Position numbers and translations under genes: made by a program. Shown piece after piece: positions 16,192 through 24,050 of a DNA stretch of 46,570 bases. The notes under the pieces are model-generated. The model searched no databases. It saw only the letters and a program-made list of their open reading frames with translations, and had not been told where the DNA came from. Within the stretch, counting starts at the first letter, position 1; each line of letters begins with the position of its first letter. Source of the DNA: FEN-680 sp036845225 (GTDB lineage Bacteria; Actinomycetota; Geothermincolia; Fen-727; Anoxymicrobiaceae); contig DAIUEJ010000018.1 of assembly GCA_036845225.1 (NCBI GenBank), forward strand, positions 1 through 46,570, given 5' to 3'.

Positions 16192-17449
16192 TTGGCTGCC
16201 TCCTGGCGCGCCTCTTCTCCTCGGGGTCGGCGAGCGGGTGCTCGCCCCCGAGCAGCCGGGCGACCCCGTCGGGCTCGAACTTCGCCTCGCGGCAAAGCTC
16301 GCACCAGCAGTCGGAGTAGATGTTCTCGGGCTGGGTGTAGGTGGTGATTGCGCCCTCGTAGTTGCGAAGGATGACCCGCTTGTCCGAGTACGAGAGAAGG
16401 TAGCTCGGCATCACCGGTATCTTCCCGCCGCCGCCGGGGGCGTCCACGACGTAGGTCGGGACCGCAAGCCCGCTCGTGTGGCCGCGGAGGTTCTCGATTA
16501 TCTCCATGCCGCGCGCGACCGAGGTGCGGAAGTGGCCGATGCCCTGTGAGAGGTCGCACTGGTAGAGGTAATAAGGCTTGACCCGGATCATCAGCAGCTC
16601 CTGGACGAGCTTCTTCATGATGCGCGGGCAGTCGTTCACGTCGCGGAGCAGCACGCTCTGGTTGCCGACGGGGATGCCGGCGTCGGTCAGCATGTCGCAG
16701 GCCTGCTTCGCCTCAGTGGTGATCTCCTTGTAGTGGTTGAAGTGGGTGTTCACGTAGACCGGGTGGTACTTCCTTATCATCTCCACCAGCGGTTCCGTGA
16801 TACGCATAGGCAGCACCACCGGCATCCGGGTCCCGATGCGTATGATCTCGACGTGGTCTATGGCTCGCAGCTCGGCCAGGATGCCCTCCAGCCTGTCGTC
16901 GGAGAGCACCAGCGGGTCGCCGCCGGAGAGCAGCACGTCGCGCACCTCCTCGTGCTCCCTGATGTAGTCGATGCAGGCCGCGATCTGGGACGCCGGCAGG
17001 TGCTGGTCCTCGAAGCCGACCATCCTGCGCCGCGTGCAGTGCCTGCAGTACATCGAACACCGGTTGGTCACCAGGAAGAGCACGCGGTCGGGATACCGGT
17101 GGGTCAGACCGGGAACCGGCGAGTCGACGTCCTCGAACAGCGGGTCGGCGAGGTCGGCCTCGGAGTCCTCCAGCTCGCGCACGCTGGGGACGGCCTGGAG
17201 GCGCACCGAGCACAGATCGTACTTCTTCTCCATCAGTGAGGCGTAGTACGGTGTGATGGCCATGCGGAAGCGCTCGAGGCAGCGGTCGAGGTCGCGCCTC
17301 TGAGACTCGTCGAGGTCTATCACCCCGGTGAGTGTCTCCGTGTCGCAGATGACGTTCGCGAGCTGCCAGCGCCAGTCGTTCCACTGCTCCGGGCTGACGT
17401 CCGCGTACATCGGTATGCTCTTGTAGTCGACCGACTCGTATGTCCTCAT
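16181..17449 (-). CDS. kamA: Lysine 2,3-aminomutase (radical SAM)
   Basis: A 422-residue radical S-adenosylmethionine enzyme that converts L-lysine to L-beta-lysine, the first step of lysine fermentation. The 4Fe-4S motif is NRCSMYCRHCTRR with Cys131, Cys135 and Cys138. The PLP lysine is expected in DAPGGGGKIPVMP (Lys343), followed by VILRNYEG. The C-terminal CWCELC resembles the structural zinc site of the family. ATG at 17449 is chosen with GGAG nine bases upstream; a TTG at 17458 is in frame but has no site. It follows kdd by 15 bases and overlaps the fused kamBD gene by 11 bases, pointing to translational coupling. Confidence 0.96.
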   Translation of the reverse strand: MRTYESVDYKSIPMYADVSPEQWNDWRWQLANVICDTETLTGVIDLDESQRRDLDRCLERFRMAITPYYASLMEKKYDLCSVRLQAVPSVRELEDSEADLADPLFEDVDSPVPGLTHRYPDRVLFLVTNRCSMYCRHCTRRRMVGFEDQHLPASQIAACIDYIREHEEVRDVLLSGGDPLVLSDDRLEGILAELRAIDHVEIIRIGTRMPVVLPMRITEPLVEMIRKYHPVYVNTHFNHYKEITTEAKQACDMLTDAGIPVGNQSVLLRDVNDCPRIMKKLVQELLMIRVKPYYLYQCDLSQGIGHFRTSVARGMEIIENLRGHTSGLAVPTYVVDAPGGGGKIPVMPSYLLSYSDKRVILRNYEGAITTYTQPENIYSDCWCELCREAKFEPDGVARLLGGEHPLADPEEKRRARRQPNGH

Positions 17450-17464
17450 CGCAAACAACTCCGA

Positions 17465-18517
17465 TCAGGAATAGAGAGACTCGTATAGCTCGCGTATCTC
17501 TTTTGATTCGCGAAGGATCTGCAACGCGTGCTCGGCATGGCCCCGCGCGTAGCCGTTGCCGATTATCATCGTCACGTCCTTGCCGACGCCCTCCGCGCCA
17601 AGAGCGGCCTTGGTGAAAGAGGTGGCCATGCTGAAGAAGTAGATGGTGCCGCCGTCGCGGCACATCAGTATCGCGGCCATCTCGGCATCGGGGATGTTGA
17701 CGCAATCGATGACGAGGTCGGCCATGCGGCCCTCTGTGAGCCGCGACACCTCGTCGTGGCATTCCAGCGCGTCCGAAGAATCGACGCGCGCGACGACGTC
17801 GCAGAGGCCCAGGGCCTCCAGGCGCTCGCAGTTCTTCGGTGAGTGACCGAGCCCGATCATGGTGCCGCCGTCCCCCAGGACGCGCCGCGCCGCGTACGCG
17901 CAAAGGATGCCGGACTTGCCGGTGGCGCCCAGGATGGCGACTGTGTCGCCCGGCTTCACCAGGCGCTCGGACTGGGCCGGCGCGCCGCAGACGTCGAGGA
18001 CCGCGAGGGCAAGGCTGTCCGGGATGTCATCAGGCATCTTCGCGTATGTCCCGCTCTCGAAGAGGACCGCCTGGCCTCGCACGGCGACCTGGTCTGTGCT
18101 CGTGCGCACCTCGGTGATCTCGTCTATGCGCAGGGGGGTGAGCGAAAGCGAGACGAGGCTCGCGACGCGATCGCCCAGGGCCAGGCCTCGGCCGGCGAGT
18201 GCCGGTCCGGCCTCCGCGACCCGCCCGACGAACATGCCGCCCGAGCCGGTCACCGGGTTCTGGAGCTTGCCCCGCTCAGTGACTATTCCCAGGATGATCT
18301 CCTTGATGCGCTCTTCGTCGCCGCCGGCCTGCTCCTTTATCTGGGTGAAGCTCGCCGAGTCGACGTTGAGGATGTCCACGTCCAGGAGCAGCTCGTTGTC
18401 CCAGAGGCGGCTCATGTCGTTATCGAGCCGCAGGGCGGGCTGAGGCAGGGCGCCTTTCGGGGTGATGACGCGGTGCGCGCCGAATGGATTGCCGTCACGG
18501 TTGATCGTGCGGGCCAT
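17465..18517 (-). CDS. kdd: L-erythro-3,5-diaminohexanoate dehydrogenase
   Basis: A 350-residue NAD-dependent dehydrogenase that oxidatively deaminates 3,5-diaminohexanoate to 3-keto-5-aminohexanoate in lysine fermentation. The start GNPFGAHRVITPKGALPQPA is typical of the family. The Rossmann motif is VAILGATGKSGILCAYAARR (20 residues), and the later block MADLVIDCVNIPDAEMA and GGTIYFFSMATSFTKAALG also match. GGAGGAG lies just before the ATG. It is the first gene of the operon kdd-kamA-kamBD-kamE. Its leader, from a predicted start near 18632, contains two modular inverted repeats (18532-18603), and its promoter overlaps that of the divergent TrmB-like regulator. Confidence 0.95.
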   Translation of the reverse strand: MARTINRDGNPFGAHRVITPKGALPQPALRLDNDMSRLWDNELLLDVDILNVDSASFTQIKEQAGGDEERIKEIILGIVTERGKLQNPVTGSGGMFVGRVAEAGPALAGRGLALGDRVASLVSLSLTPLRIDEITEVRTSTDQVAVRGQAVLFESGTYAKMPDDIPDSLALAVLDVCGAPAQSERLVKPGDTVAILGATGKSGILCAYAARRVLGDGGTMIGLGHSPKNCERLEALGLCDVVARVDSSDALECHDEVSRLTEGRMADLVIDCVNIPDAEMAAILMCRDGGTIYFFSMATSFTKAALGAEGVGKDVTMIIGNGYARGHAEHALQILRESKEIRELYESLYS

Positions 18518-18531
18518 CTCTCTCCTCCCGA

Positions 18532-18603
18532 CTAAACCTTTTGGGGTCAGACCCTTTTTTGTTTAGCGGCTAAACTTTTTGGACCTGACCCCGGAAAGTT
18601 TAG
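18532..18603. repeat. Two modular inverted repeats in the kdd leader
   Basis: Unit one: CTAAAC at 18532-18537 paired with GTTTAG at 18561-18566 around GGGGTCAGACCC. Unit two: CTAAACTTT at 18570-18578 paired with AAAGTTTAG at 18595-18603 around GGACCTGACCCC. Both lie between the predicted kdd transcription start and its ribosome binding site. Confidence 0.85.
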
Positions 18604-18604
18604 C

Positions 18605-18633
18605 TTGAATTCCAGATTAGTGACTCCTATAGT
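18605..18633 (+). promoter_or_regulatory. Promoter for the TrmB-like regulator
   Basis: TTGAAT (18605-18610), exactly 17 bases, TATAGT (18628-18633). Transcription would start near 18640 and run to the regulator at 18742. Its -10 box is the left half of the palindrome TATAGT-AGTC-ACTATA. Confidence 0.55.
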
Positions 18634-18643
18634 AGTCACTATA
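18618..18643. promoter_or_regulatory. Nested palindromic operator for the lysine operon and its regulator
   Basis: TAGTGACT (18618-18625) and AGTCACTA (18634-18641) are perfect 8-base inverted arms with an 8-base spacer. Overlapping this is a second palindrome, TATAGT (18628-18633), AGTC, ACTATA (18638-18643). Both -10 boxes fall within it, so a bound regulator would block both promoters. The divergent TrmB-like protein is the obvious candidate; that link is inference. Confidence 0.55.
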
Positions 18644-18667
18644 AGTAATCGGGGAGGCCGGAGTCAA
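18638..18667 (-). promoter_or_regulatory. Promoter for the kdd-kamA-kamBD-kamE operon
   Basis: On the minus strand, TTGACT (18667-18662), 18 bases, then TATAGT (18643-18638). A 17-base spacing with TTATAG one base away is also possible. It overlaps the plus-strand promoter so that each reads across the other. Confidence 0.5.
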
Positions 18668-18741
18668 CCCCCGCAGTGTTGCGCCTCCCTTGCTTTGAGA
18701 GACGGCGGATGTAAACATGGTTGCCACGAAAGGAGTCGCTG

Positions 18742-19590
18742 GTGGTGCCCGACACTGATAAACCATCCGGAGACCCGCTGAAGGCGCTCGCGGACCTCGG
18801 CTTCAGCGACTACGAGGCGCGCGCGTACTGCGCCCTGCTCGATGAGGCGCCCGCGAACGGCTACCAGGTGGCGCGGCGCAGCGGGATCCCGCGCGCGAAG
18901 ATATACGAATGCCTGGAGAAGCTGGTCGCGAGAGGCGCTGCCGTGCGGGTAGAAGGCAAGGACCAGGAGGGCCGGCTGTTCGCCCCCACCGACCCGGGCG
19001 AGCTGGTGGGGCGCATCGAACAGACCACCACGGAGGCCTGCGAGGAGGCGCGCGAGGCGCTCGAGAGGTACCAGAGCGACCCGCAGGTGGTGGAAGTCCT
19101 CTGGCGGGTGACATCGCAGGCGGACCTGGTTGCGCGGGGCAAGAGCCTGACCGAGAGCGCCGCGAAGACCCTTCACCTGGCACTGTGGCCCGAGGAGTTC
19201 GAGGTCCTGCTGCCCTCGCTGCTGGGGGCGATGGACCGGGGCGTCCAGGTGGCGCTGATCCTTTACGGCCCCAACCGCGGCATCAGGAAACTGCAGGAGC
19301 GCGGCGCCGGGGCTGTGCAGCATAGCCGCTCCAAGCACACCGCGGTCCCGGTGATGGGCCGGCAGTTCGTGCTGGTCGCGGACAGGGAGCGATGCATCAC
19401 CGGCTCAATATTCTCGGAGGGCAACGTCGAAGGCGTGTTCACGCTGAACAGGGGCCTGGTGACCAACGCCATCGACCTCGTTAACCACGAGATATTCCTG
19501 GAGCGCATCCTGGTCGAGGTGGGCGAGCCGGTCTGGGACGTGTTCGGCAAGTACCTCGGGCGGCTCAACGCTTTCGACCCCCCCAAATGA
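18742..19590 (+). CDS. TrmB-family transcriptional regulator
   Basis: A protein of about 282 residues. The first 70 residues form a winged helix-turn-helix typical of TrmB proteins (LADLGFSDYEARAYCALL, then YQVARRSGIPRAKIYECLEKL). A helical linker follows and a C-terminal sensor domain of the phospholipase-D-like TrmB type. TrmB proteins usually sense sugars or other metabolites. AAAGGAG at 18729-18735 points to GTG at 18742 (or 18745) as start. It is divergent from kdd and shares a compact control region with it, so it probably regulates lysine fermentation and itself; the effector is unknown. The stop codon lies at the edge of a long inverted repeat. Confidence 0.88.
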   Translation: MVPDTDKPSGDPLKALADLGFSDYEARAYCALLDEAPANGYQVARRSGIPRAKIYECLEKLVARGAAVRVEGKDQEGRLFAPTDPGELVGRIEQTTTEACEEAREALERYQSDPQVVEVLWRVTSQADLVARGKSLTESAAKTLHLALWPEEFEVLLPSLLGAMDRGVQVALILYGPNRGIRKLQERGAGAVQHSRSKHTAVPVMGRQFVLVADRERCITGSIFSEGNVEGVFTLNRGLVTNAIDLVNHEIFLERILVEVGEPVWDVFGKYLGRLNAFDPPK

Positions 19591-19710
19591 CGTCGGTCAT
19601 TTTCCACTTTCTTTTACACTTCGTGTGGACTGCGCCAGAGGGGTCAGACCCCGGTGGCGCAGATCAGCGCGCAGGGAAAAGTGTAAAGAAAAGTGGAAAA
19701 TGACCGACGT
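19590..19710. repeat. Long inverted repeat between convergent regulator and lyase genes
   Basis: Arms of about 32 bases (19590-19621 and 19679-19710) related to the 12798-12892 element, with a GGTCATTTTCCACTTT core. The central part holds GGGGTCAGACCCC, the core word of the other members. The regulator's TGA stop overlaps the left end. A bidirectional terminator is likely. Confidence 0.88.
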
Positions 19711-19714
19711 AATC

Positions 19715-20878
19715 TCAGAATGACGGGTTCGTCGTGTAGAGGCAGGCGATGCCGTCCTGGCGGTTGACCTCTGCCTTGGTCTCTTCGCCGTCGAGCACAC
19801 GCGCGAGCAGCTCCTCGACGTCGTTACCCACGTCCGCCAGGGTCCGACCTTCGAGCGCGCCCTGGGCATCCAGGTCGATGTCGTCCTCCATGGCCTCGTA
19901 CAGACGCGTATTGCTGGCGATCTTGATGACCGGGACAGTCGGGTAACCCATGGGGTTGCCCCTGCCGGTCGTGAAGACGATGACCTGCACGCCGGCGGCG
20001 GCTAGCGCGGTCATCGATTCCATGTCGTAGCCCGGTGCGTCCATCAGGATGAGCCCTCTCGATGAGGGCGCCACGCCGTAGTCCACCACTTCCATGATCG
20101 GAGACGTGCCTGCCTTCGCGATGCAGCCCAGCGACTTCTCCTGTATCGAGCTCATCCCGCCTTCCATGTTGCCGGGGGCGATGACCAGCGAAGCGAGCGG
20201 CCCCATGATGTCGTGGGTCAGGCGGTCGGCGGTCTCGACCATCGACTTGACGTCGGCGGCGACCTCGGGGCAGCACGCGCGCCTCTCGAGGATGTGGCTG
20301 GTGCCGATCATCTCCGTGTTCTCGGTGAGGATGACGGTACCGCCGGCGGCGACCACCCGGTCGGTCACCTCCCCGACCGCGGGGTTCGCGGTGACCCCCG
20401 AGAGCGAATCGGAACCGCCGCACTTCAGCCCGAGGGTGAGCCGGTCGATGGCGATGTCCGTCCGCTTCGCGCTTTCGAGCTTCCCGAGCAGCTCGCGCGC
20501 GATGCCCGCTCCCTTCTGGGCGGCGCGGCGCGACCCGCCTTCAGACTGTATCTCGAAGAACTCGGCCGGCTTGCCCGTGGCGGCAATGTCGTACGCCAGG
20601 TACTCCGCCTTGATGACCTCGCACCCGAGGCCGACTATGAGGGCCGCGCCCACGTTCGGGTTCTTTCCCAGGCCGGCGAGCGACCGGAAGTGCACCTCCA
20701 GGTCGCGCGCCCCGCCCCGGCCGCAGCCGTGGCCGTGGTAGAGCGGAACGGCCTCGGGCACCTCACGGGCTATCGCGGCAACCACACCGTTGGCGCATGC
20801 CACTGACGGGATGATCGCGAGGTGGTTGCGCGCCCCCGCGGTTCCGTCCGGCCTCTCGAAGCCCTTGAAGCTCTTCAT
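19715..20878 (-). CDS. UxaA/SuyB-type hydro-lyase, large subunit
   Basis: A 387-residue protein matching the C-terminal domain of altronate and galactarate dehydratases and the beta subunit of sulfolactate sulfo-lyase. Family marks include HGHGCGRGG, GLGCEVIKAEY, LKCGGSDSLSGVTANPAVG (19 residues) and TTGRGNPMGYP. Such enzymes remove water (or sulfite) from a 2-hydroxy acid, usually with an iron or other metal centre. The small SAF-domain subunit is the separate gene just upstream. GGAAG precedes the ATG. With the LarA-like gene first in the cluster, the natural substrate is likely an epimerised hydroxy acid or sugar acid, but it cannot be named. Confidence 0.88.
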   Translation of the reverse strand: MKSFKGFERPDGTAGARNHLAIIPSVACANGVVAAIAREVPEAVPLYHGHGCGRGGARDLEVHFRSLAGLGKNPNVGAALIVGLGCEVIKAEYLAYDIAATGKPAEFFEIQSEGGSRRAAQKGAGIARELLGKLESAKRTDIAIDRLTLGLKCGGSDSLSGVTANPAVGEVTDRVVAAGGTVILTENTEMIGTSHILERRACCPEVAADVKSMVETADRLTHDIMGPLASLVIAPGNMEGGMSSIQEKSLGCIAKAGTSPIMEVVDYGVAPSSRGLILMDAPGYDMESMTALAAAGVQVIVFTTGRGNPMGYPTVPVIKIASNTRLYEAMEDDIDLDAQGALEGRTLADVGNDVEELLARVLDGEETKAEVNRQDGIACLYTTNPSF

Positions 20879-20894
20879 GCATCTTCCTTTCGGA

Positions 20895-20945
20895 TCAAGT
20901 GGAAAAAATCAGGGGAAAAGTGCCTGGCACCGGTTTTTCACTTGA
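20895..20945. repeat. Modular inverted repeat between the two lyase subunits
   Basis: TCAAGTG (20895-20901) and CACTTGA (20939-20945) frame AAAAGTGCCTGGCACC. The stop codon of the small subunit lies within it, and the large subunit starts 17 bases beyond it. Confidence 0.75.
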
Positions 20946-21192
20946 TGTTGTGGGTGTGCACCCAGTCGCCCGCGCTGATGTCCATGGAGGCCACGCCTAT
21001 GGACTCGCCGTACTTCACCACTGCGTCGCCCTCAGATATCGCTGCAAGCGCGACCTTGTGACCGACGGGTACGTCCACCAGGGCCGTGACCGTTCCGCCT
21101 CCCGGCAGCACGACCTCGCTCCCGGCCGGGATGTCGCGCATCGCGACGGCGACGTTGTCAGCTTCGTTGATGACGATGACGTCCGCTTTCAC
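20938..21192 (-). CDS. UxaA/SuyA-type hydro-lyase, small SAF-domain subunit
   Basis: An 84-residue SAF-domain protein (DNVAVAMRDIPAGSEVVL, then VPVGHKVALAAISEGDAVVKYG, quoted over 17-20 residues in the actual motif) ending THNIK. This is the stand-alone form of the N-terminal domain of altronate dehydratase and of SuyA. In the complex it contributes the metal-binding histidine of HKVALAAI to the active site. The start is GTG with GGGAGG five bases upstream, directly after the LarA-like stop codon. Its own stop falls inside a repeat element. Confidence 0.88.
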   Translation of the reverse strand: MKADVIVINEADNVAVAMRDIPAGSEVVLPGGGTVTALVDVPVGHKVALAAISEGDAVVKYGESIGVASMDISAGDWVHTHNIK

Positions 21193-22425
21193 TCAGCCCT
21201 CCCGGAAGTACTGCATGGTGCCGTCGGGGATGACCGCCACGGACGCGTCCCCCGGGTATTGCTCCTCGAGCAGCGGGAGCGTCTGCTCCCAGTCGCTGGT
21301 GACAGTGACGCTCTCGGAGGTCGCGAACCAGTCGCTCATCGTCTTGTCGGGGTACTTTGTGCAGACGATGCCGGTGATCGTCTCCGGGATCGGCCCGCGT
21401 TTGATGTAACACGCCCCACCGTGCTCTTTTCCGAAGCTGCGCATCAGGTAATGGCACACCTGCCCTTCAGGGGAGTCGACGACGAGGACCACAGTGCCCT
21501 TCTCGAAGTTCACGCTCGTGAGCGCCATCATCATGCAAATGCCCATCTCGTTGTACTTCCCGTAGGCGTTCACGACCACGATGTCCTTGCCGTGAGCCGG
21601 CGGCGTCCCGTAGTGGTCCAACGCGCGCTCGACGCCCGCGAGGTGTGCCTCCACCGGGTCGCCGACGAACAGGTCCGTGATCTGCCCGCGGTCGTTCACG
21701 AGCCCATCGACCTTGAGCTGCAGGCCAGACATCTTCGCGATGTCCAAGACCTCCTTGTACATCACGTTCCCCTCGAAATTCCCGAGGCCGAGCGTTTCGT
21801 ACCCGCGCGCCGCCACTTCCGTATGAAACGCCTTGATAGTCTCGTACCCGCATATCCCGGGCAGGATGATCTTGCCGCCGCCGCCGAAGCCGACGTGGAT
21901 GTGCGGCGTGATGCACCCTATCGCGATCCGCAGGTCGCAGGACATGAACTCCCGGTTGATATAGACGGGTATGCCGCTCGGGCTCTCCCCCAGCGACTCG
22001 CAGTTCTCGTAGGGGTTGTGGTTGAAGATCGGGTAGTCGCGCACGATGTCCTCACCGAGCTTCTTGCGGAAGTCGATGTTGGTCATCGCTCCGTGCATCC
22101 CCAGTGCCGGTATCAGGCGGACGTTCGCGTCGGGTATGCCGGCCTCTCGCAGAGGTCCGAGCACGAACGGCAGGACCTCGCTTATCGGCGTCGGCCGGGT
22201 GATGTCGTCGAACACGATCGCCACTTCGCTCGCCGCTGAGGCCAGCTCCGCGATGCCCGGGCTCGCGATCGGCTGAGCGAACGCCTTCTCCATCCCCTGC
22301 CTGTCCAGCGCCGGCTTCTTGAACCCGGGGGGCTCCAGGAACTCGACGTCCCACCGGTCGGGGAACTCCAGCCGGCGCGGCTCGTTGCCGTACCAGAGAA
22401 GGTCGGGCACCATGACGGTCTTCAT
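21193..22425 (-). CDS. LarA-like nickel-dependent 2-hydroxyacid racemase or epimerase
   Basis: A 410-residue member of the lactate racemase family (DUF2088). It carries FDDITRPTP near residue 77, the histidine pair region GCITPHIHVG and GFGGGGKIILPG, which holds the lysine expected to bind the nickel-pincer cofactor. LarA relatives racemise or epimerise lactate, malate, other 2-hydroxy acids or aldonates such as gluconate. The cofactor genes larB, larC and larE are not in the window. AGGAGG lies five bases before ATG at 22425; the GTG at 22431 is too close to the site. It leads a three-gene operon with the split UxaA-type lyase, which suggests racemisation followed by dehydration of a hydroxy acid. 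Confidence 0.9.
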   Translation of the reverse strand: MKTVMVPDLLWYGNEPRRLEFPDRWDVEFLEPPGFKKPALDRQGMEKAFAQPIASPGIAELASAASEVAIVFDDITRPTPISEVLPFVLGPLREAGIPDANVRLIPALGMHGAMTNIDFRKKLGEDIVRDYPIFNHNPYENCESLGESPSGIPVYINREFMSCDLRIAIGCITPHIHVGFGGGGKIILPGICGYETIKAFHTEVAARGYETLGLGNFEGNVMYKEVLDIAKMSGLQLKVDGLVNDRGQITDLFVGDPVEAHLAGVERALDHYGTPPAHGKDIVVVNAYGKYNEMGICMMMALTSVNFEKGTVVLVVDSPEGQVCHYLMRSFGKEHGGACYIKRGPIPETITGIVCTKYPDKTMSDWFATSESVTVTSDWEQTLPLLEEQYPGDASVAVIPDGTMQYFREG

Positions 22426-22471
22426 CGACACCTCCTATGTCAGCGGTCCTGGCCGGGCAGATGCCCTCCTG

Positions 22472-23737
22472 TCAGTCCGCGAGATCGAGCCTTATGTTGC
22501 CGGCGGACACATGCACCTCAAGCCTGAGGGTGACCACGGTCTTTCCGTACTGGTCGTTGGTGAAGGAATCGGGCTCGGGACCCTGTTTCATGCTCGAGCT
22601 CTGCACGTTGCCGACGCTCGTTTTCGCGGTGACTATCACGCCGACGTCCCGCGGCAGCATCAAGGTGACGTTGCCCGCGCTGTTCTCGATGGTCCCGCTC
22701 AAGCCGGCTCTCCATATGCCTACCAGGTTCACGTCGATATTGCCGGCGTGGTCCGTGGCGTTCAGGGTCATCGGTGTCGAGTACGTGCCGCTCAGGTCGA
22801 GCGTCACGTTGCCCGCGTCGAGAGAGGCGGTCACCCTCTTGAGCGAGGACATGTCACCACCCAGGTCCGCGTTCACGTTGCCGAAGTTGGAGTCGACGTT
22901 CAGCGCAGTGAGGTCGAGGCTGCTCACATCGAATGTCCCGTTGCCCCCGCGGAGCCGCGCTGAGAGGTCGAGAGGCACGCCATCCTTGAACCGGATGTCC
23001 CAGACGTTCTTCGTCCTCCAGAACGCCCAGCTCCACTCGTCCGGCTGAGTCACCCGCAGCCTGCCCTGCCCTCCGCCTTCCAGTGGCGACGAGTACGTTA
23101 TCACCGGCCGCCACGACGCCACGTTGTAGGTGAACTCGCCCCGCATCAGTTGGGACGCGCCGCCCCCGACGTTCATGGTCCCGGTCAGCATTTCAAGCCT
23201 GGCCTCTACCAAGGCCGCCTTCCCCTGGTCGACAGTCCGGGTGACGGTCCTGGTCGGACCCACACTGAGCAGCGAGATGGGGAAGAACACAGCGGCCCCG
23301 ATGACCACGAGCACCACGACAAGGATGCCCAGGGTGAGCCCGGCCGTCGCGAGGCCCTTGCCCTTGAGCTCTCCGTCGCTCTTCTTTATCTCGTGCCGCG
23401 CGACCGCCCCGAAGATTATCGCGAGGACGGAGCCGACGAAGAACAGGCACGTCCACCCCAGTATTCCCATCACAAGCGACGCGACGGCCCACCCGCTCGT
23501 GCGTGGTTTGACCGTCGAAGGTGGCGGCTGCGGGGCGGCCGTCGCTGGTGGCGTCGGCAGCGCCTGCGCGAGCGGGGCCTCCGCTGTCGTGCTCTCCTCG
23601 GGCCCCGGAACGCCCGGTCCCGCGGTCCCTTGCGTGGTCGAAGCCGCCGTCTCCACCGGCGCTCCAGTCGGAGCCCCACACGCCCGGCAGAACGCGTCCG
23701 ACCCGGATATCTCCTTGCCGCACTGCCCGCACTCCAT
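22472..23737 (-). CDS. Zinc-ribbon membrane protein with DUF4190 and toastrack-like domain
   Basis: A 421-residue protein. The N-terminus is a zinc ribbon (CGQCGKEISGSDAFCRACG). A Pro/Ala/Thr-rich spacer of about 60 residues follows, then two membrane helices in a DUF4190 module (ASLVMGILGWTCLFFVG; TLGILVVVLVVIGAAVFF). The remaining 260 residues are beta-rich with repeated GNV and GNI strands (NFGNVNADLGG, DAGNVTLDLSG, AGNIDVNLVG), as in LiaF/PspC-type toastrack and DUF4097 domains. This suggests an envelope stress sensor or a surface beta-solenoid. GGGAGG lies six bases before ATG at 23737. The function is unknown. Confidence 0.75.
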   Translation of the reverse strand: MECGQCGKEISGSDAFCRACGAPTGAPVETAASTTQGTAGPGVPGPEESTTAEAPLAQALPTPPATAAPQPPPSTVKPRTSGWAVASLVMGILGWTCLFFVGSVLAIIFGAVARHEIKKSDGELKGKGLATAGLTLGILVVVLVVIGAAVFFPISLLSVGPTRTVTRTVDQGKAALVEARLEMLTGTMNVGGGASQLMRGEFTYNVASWRPVITYSSPLEGGGQGRLRVTQPDEWSWAFWRTKNVWDIRFKDGVPLDLSARLRGGNGTFDVSSLDLTALNVDSNFGNVNADLGGDMSSLKRVTASLDAGNVTLDLSGTYSTPMTLNATDHAGNIDVNLVGIWRAGLSGTIENSAGNVTLMLPRDVGVIVTAKTSVGNVQSSSMKQGPEPDSFTNDQYGKTVVTLRLEVHVSAGNIRLDLAD

Positions 23738-23765
23738 GGTCATCCTCCCTGGTCGACAAGCGCCA

Positions 23766-23978
23766 CTACTTCATCTTCGCCAGTTCACGGACCAGCTTCT
23801 TGCGCCCCGCCGCATCTCCCATCATCTCTTTGACCCTGCGGCCTGTCGCCGGGCAGTCCTTGTAGGGAACGCCCGCGATCTCGTGCACCTTGCGGTCTAC
23901 GTCTTTCCTGTTCTCTTTTGTCACCTCGAGCCCGGCCTCGTCGAAAACGTCCTTCATGTGCCGGAAATAGCAGGACAT
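23766..23978 (-). CDS. Small conserved protein, 70 residues, unknown function
   Basis: A 70-residue protein opening MSCYFRHMKDVFDEAGLEV and rich in Lys, Arg and Glu, with no membrane segment. It looks complete and predominantly helical. I recall similar short proteins with the same MSCYFRH start in archaea and Chloroflexi-like bacteria but cannot name a function. The start at 23978 is chosen because everything upstream in this frame (SPLRGEGWGGG) is translated from a GC-rich terminator-type repeat rather than a gene. It lies 28 bases downstream of nothing on its strand except the CrtC-like gene, which may be co-transcribed. Confidence 0.7.
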   Translation of the reverse strand: MSCYFRHMKDVFDEAGLEVTKENRKDVDRKVHEIAGVPYKDCPATGRRVKEMMGDAAGRKKLVRELAKMK

Positions 23979-24006
23979 CTGCGCCTCTTTTACACCCCCA
24001 CCCCAA

Positions 24007-24029
24007 CCCTCCCCCCTCAAGGGGGAGGG
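24007..24029. terminator. GC-rich hairpin after the CrtC-like gene
   Basis: CCCTCCCCC (24007-24015), five bases, GGGGGAGGG (24021-24029): a perfect nine-base-pair stem just downstream of the CrtC-like stop codon at 24051. Sequences of this kind (ccctcaagggggaggg) recur in many bacterial genomes; here it probably ends or attenuates transcription before the 70-residue gene. Confidence 0.55.
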
Positions 24030-24050
24030 AGCCTTCACCCCACACCACGC

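Noticed and set aside
23075..23100. SPLEGGGQG segment as an inserted terminator-type repeat
   Set aside because: It lies in frame inside the toastrack-like protein without the paired hairpin arm; similarity to the 24007-24029 element is too short to claim.
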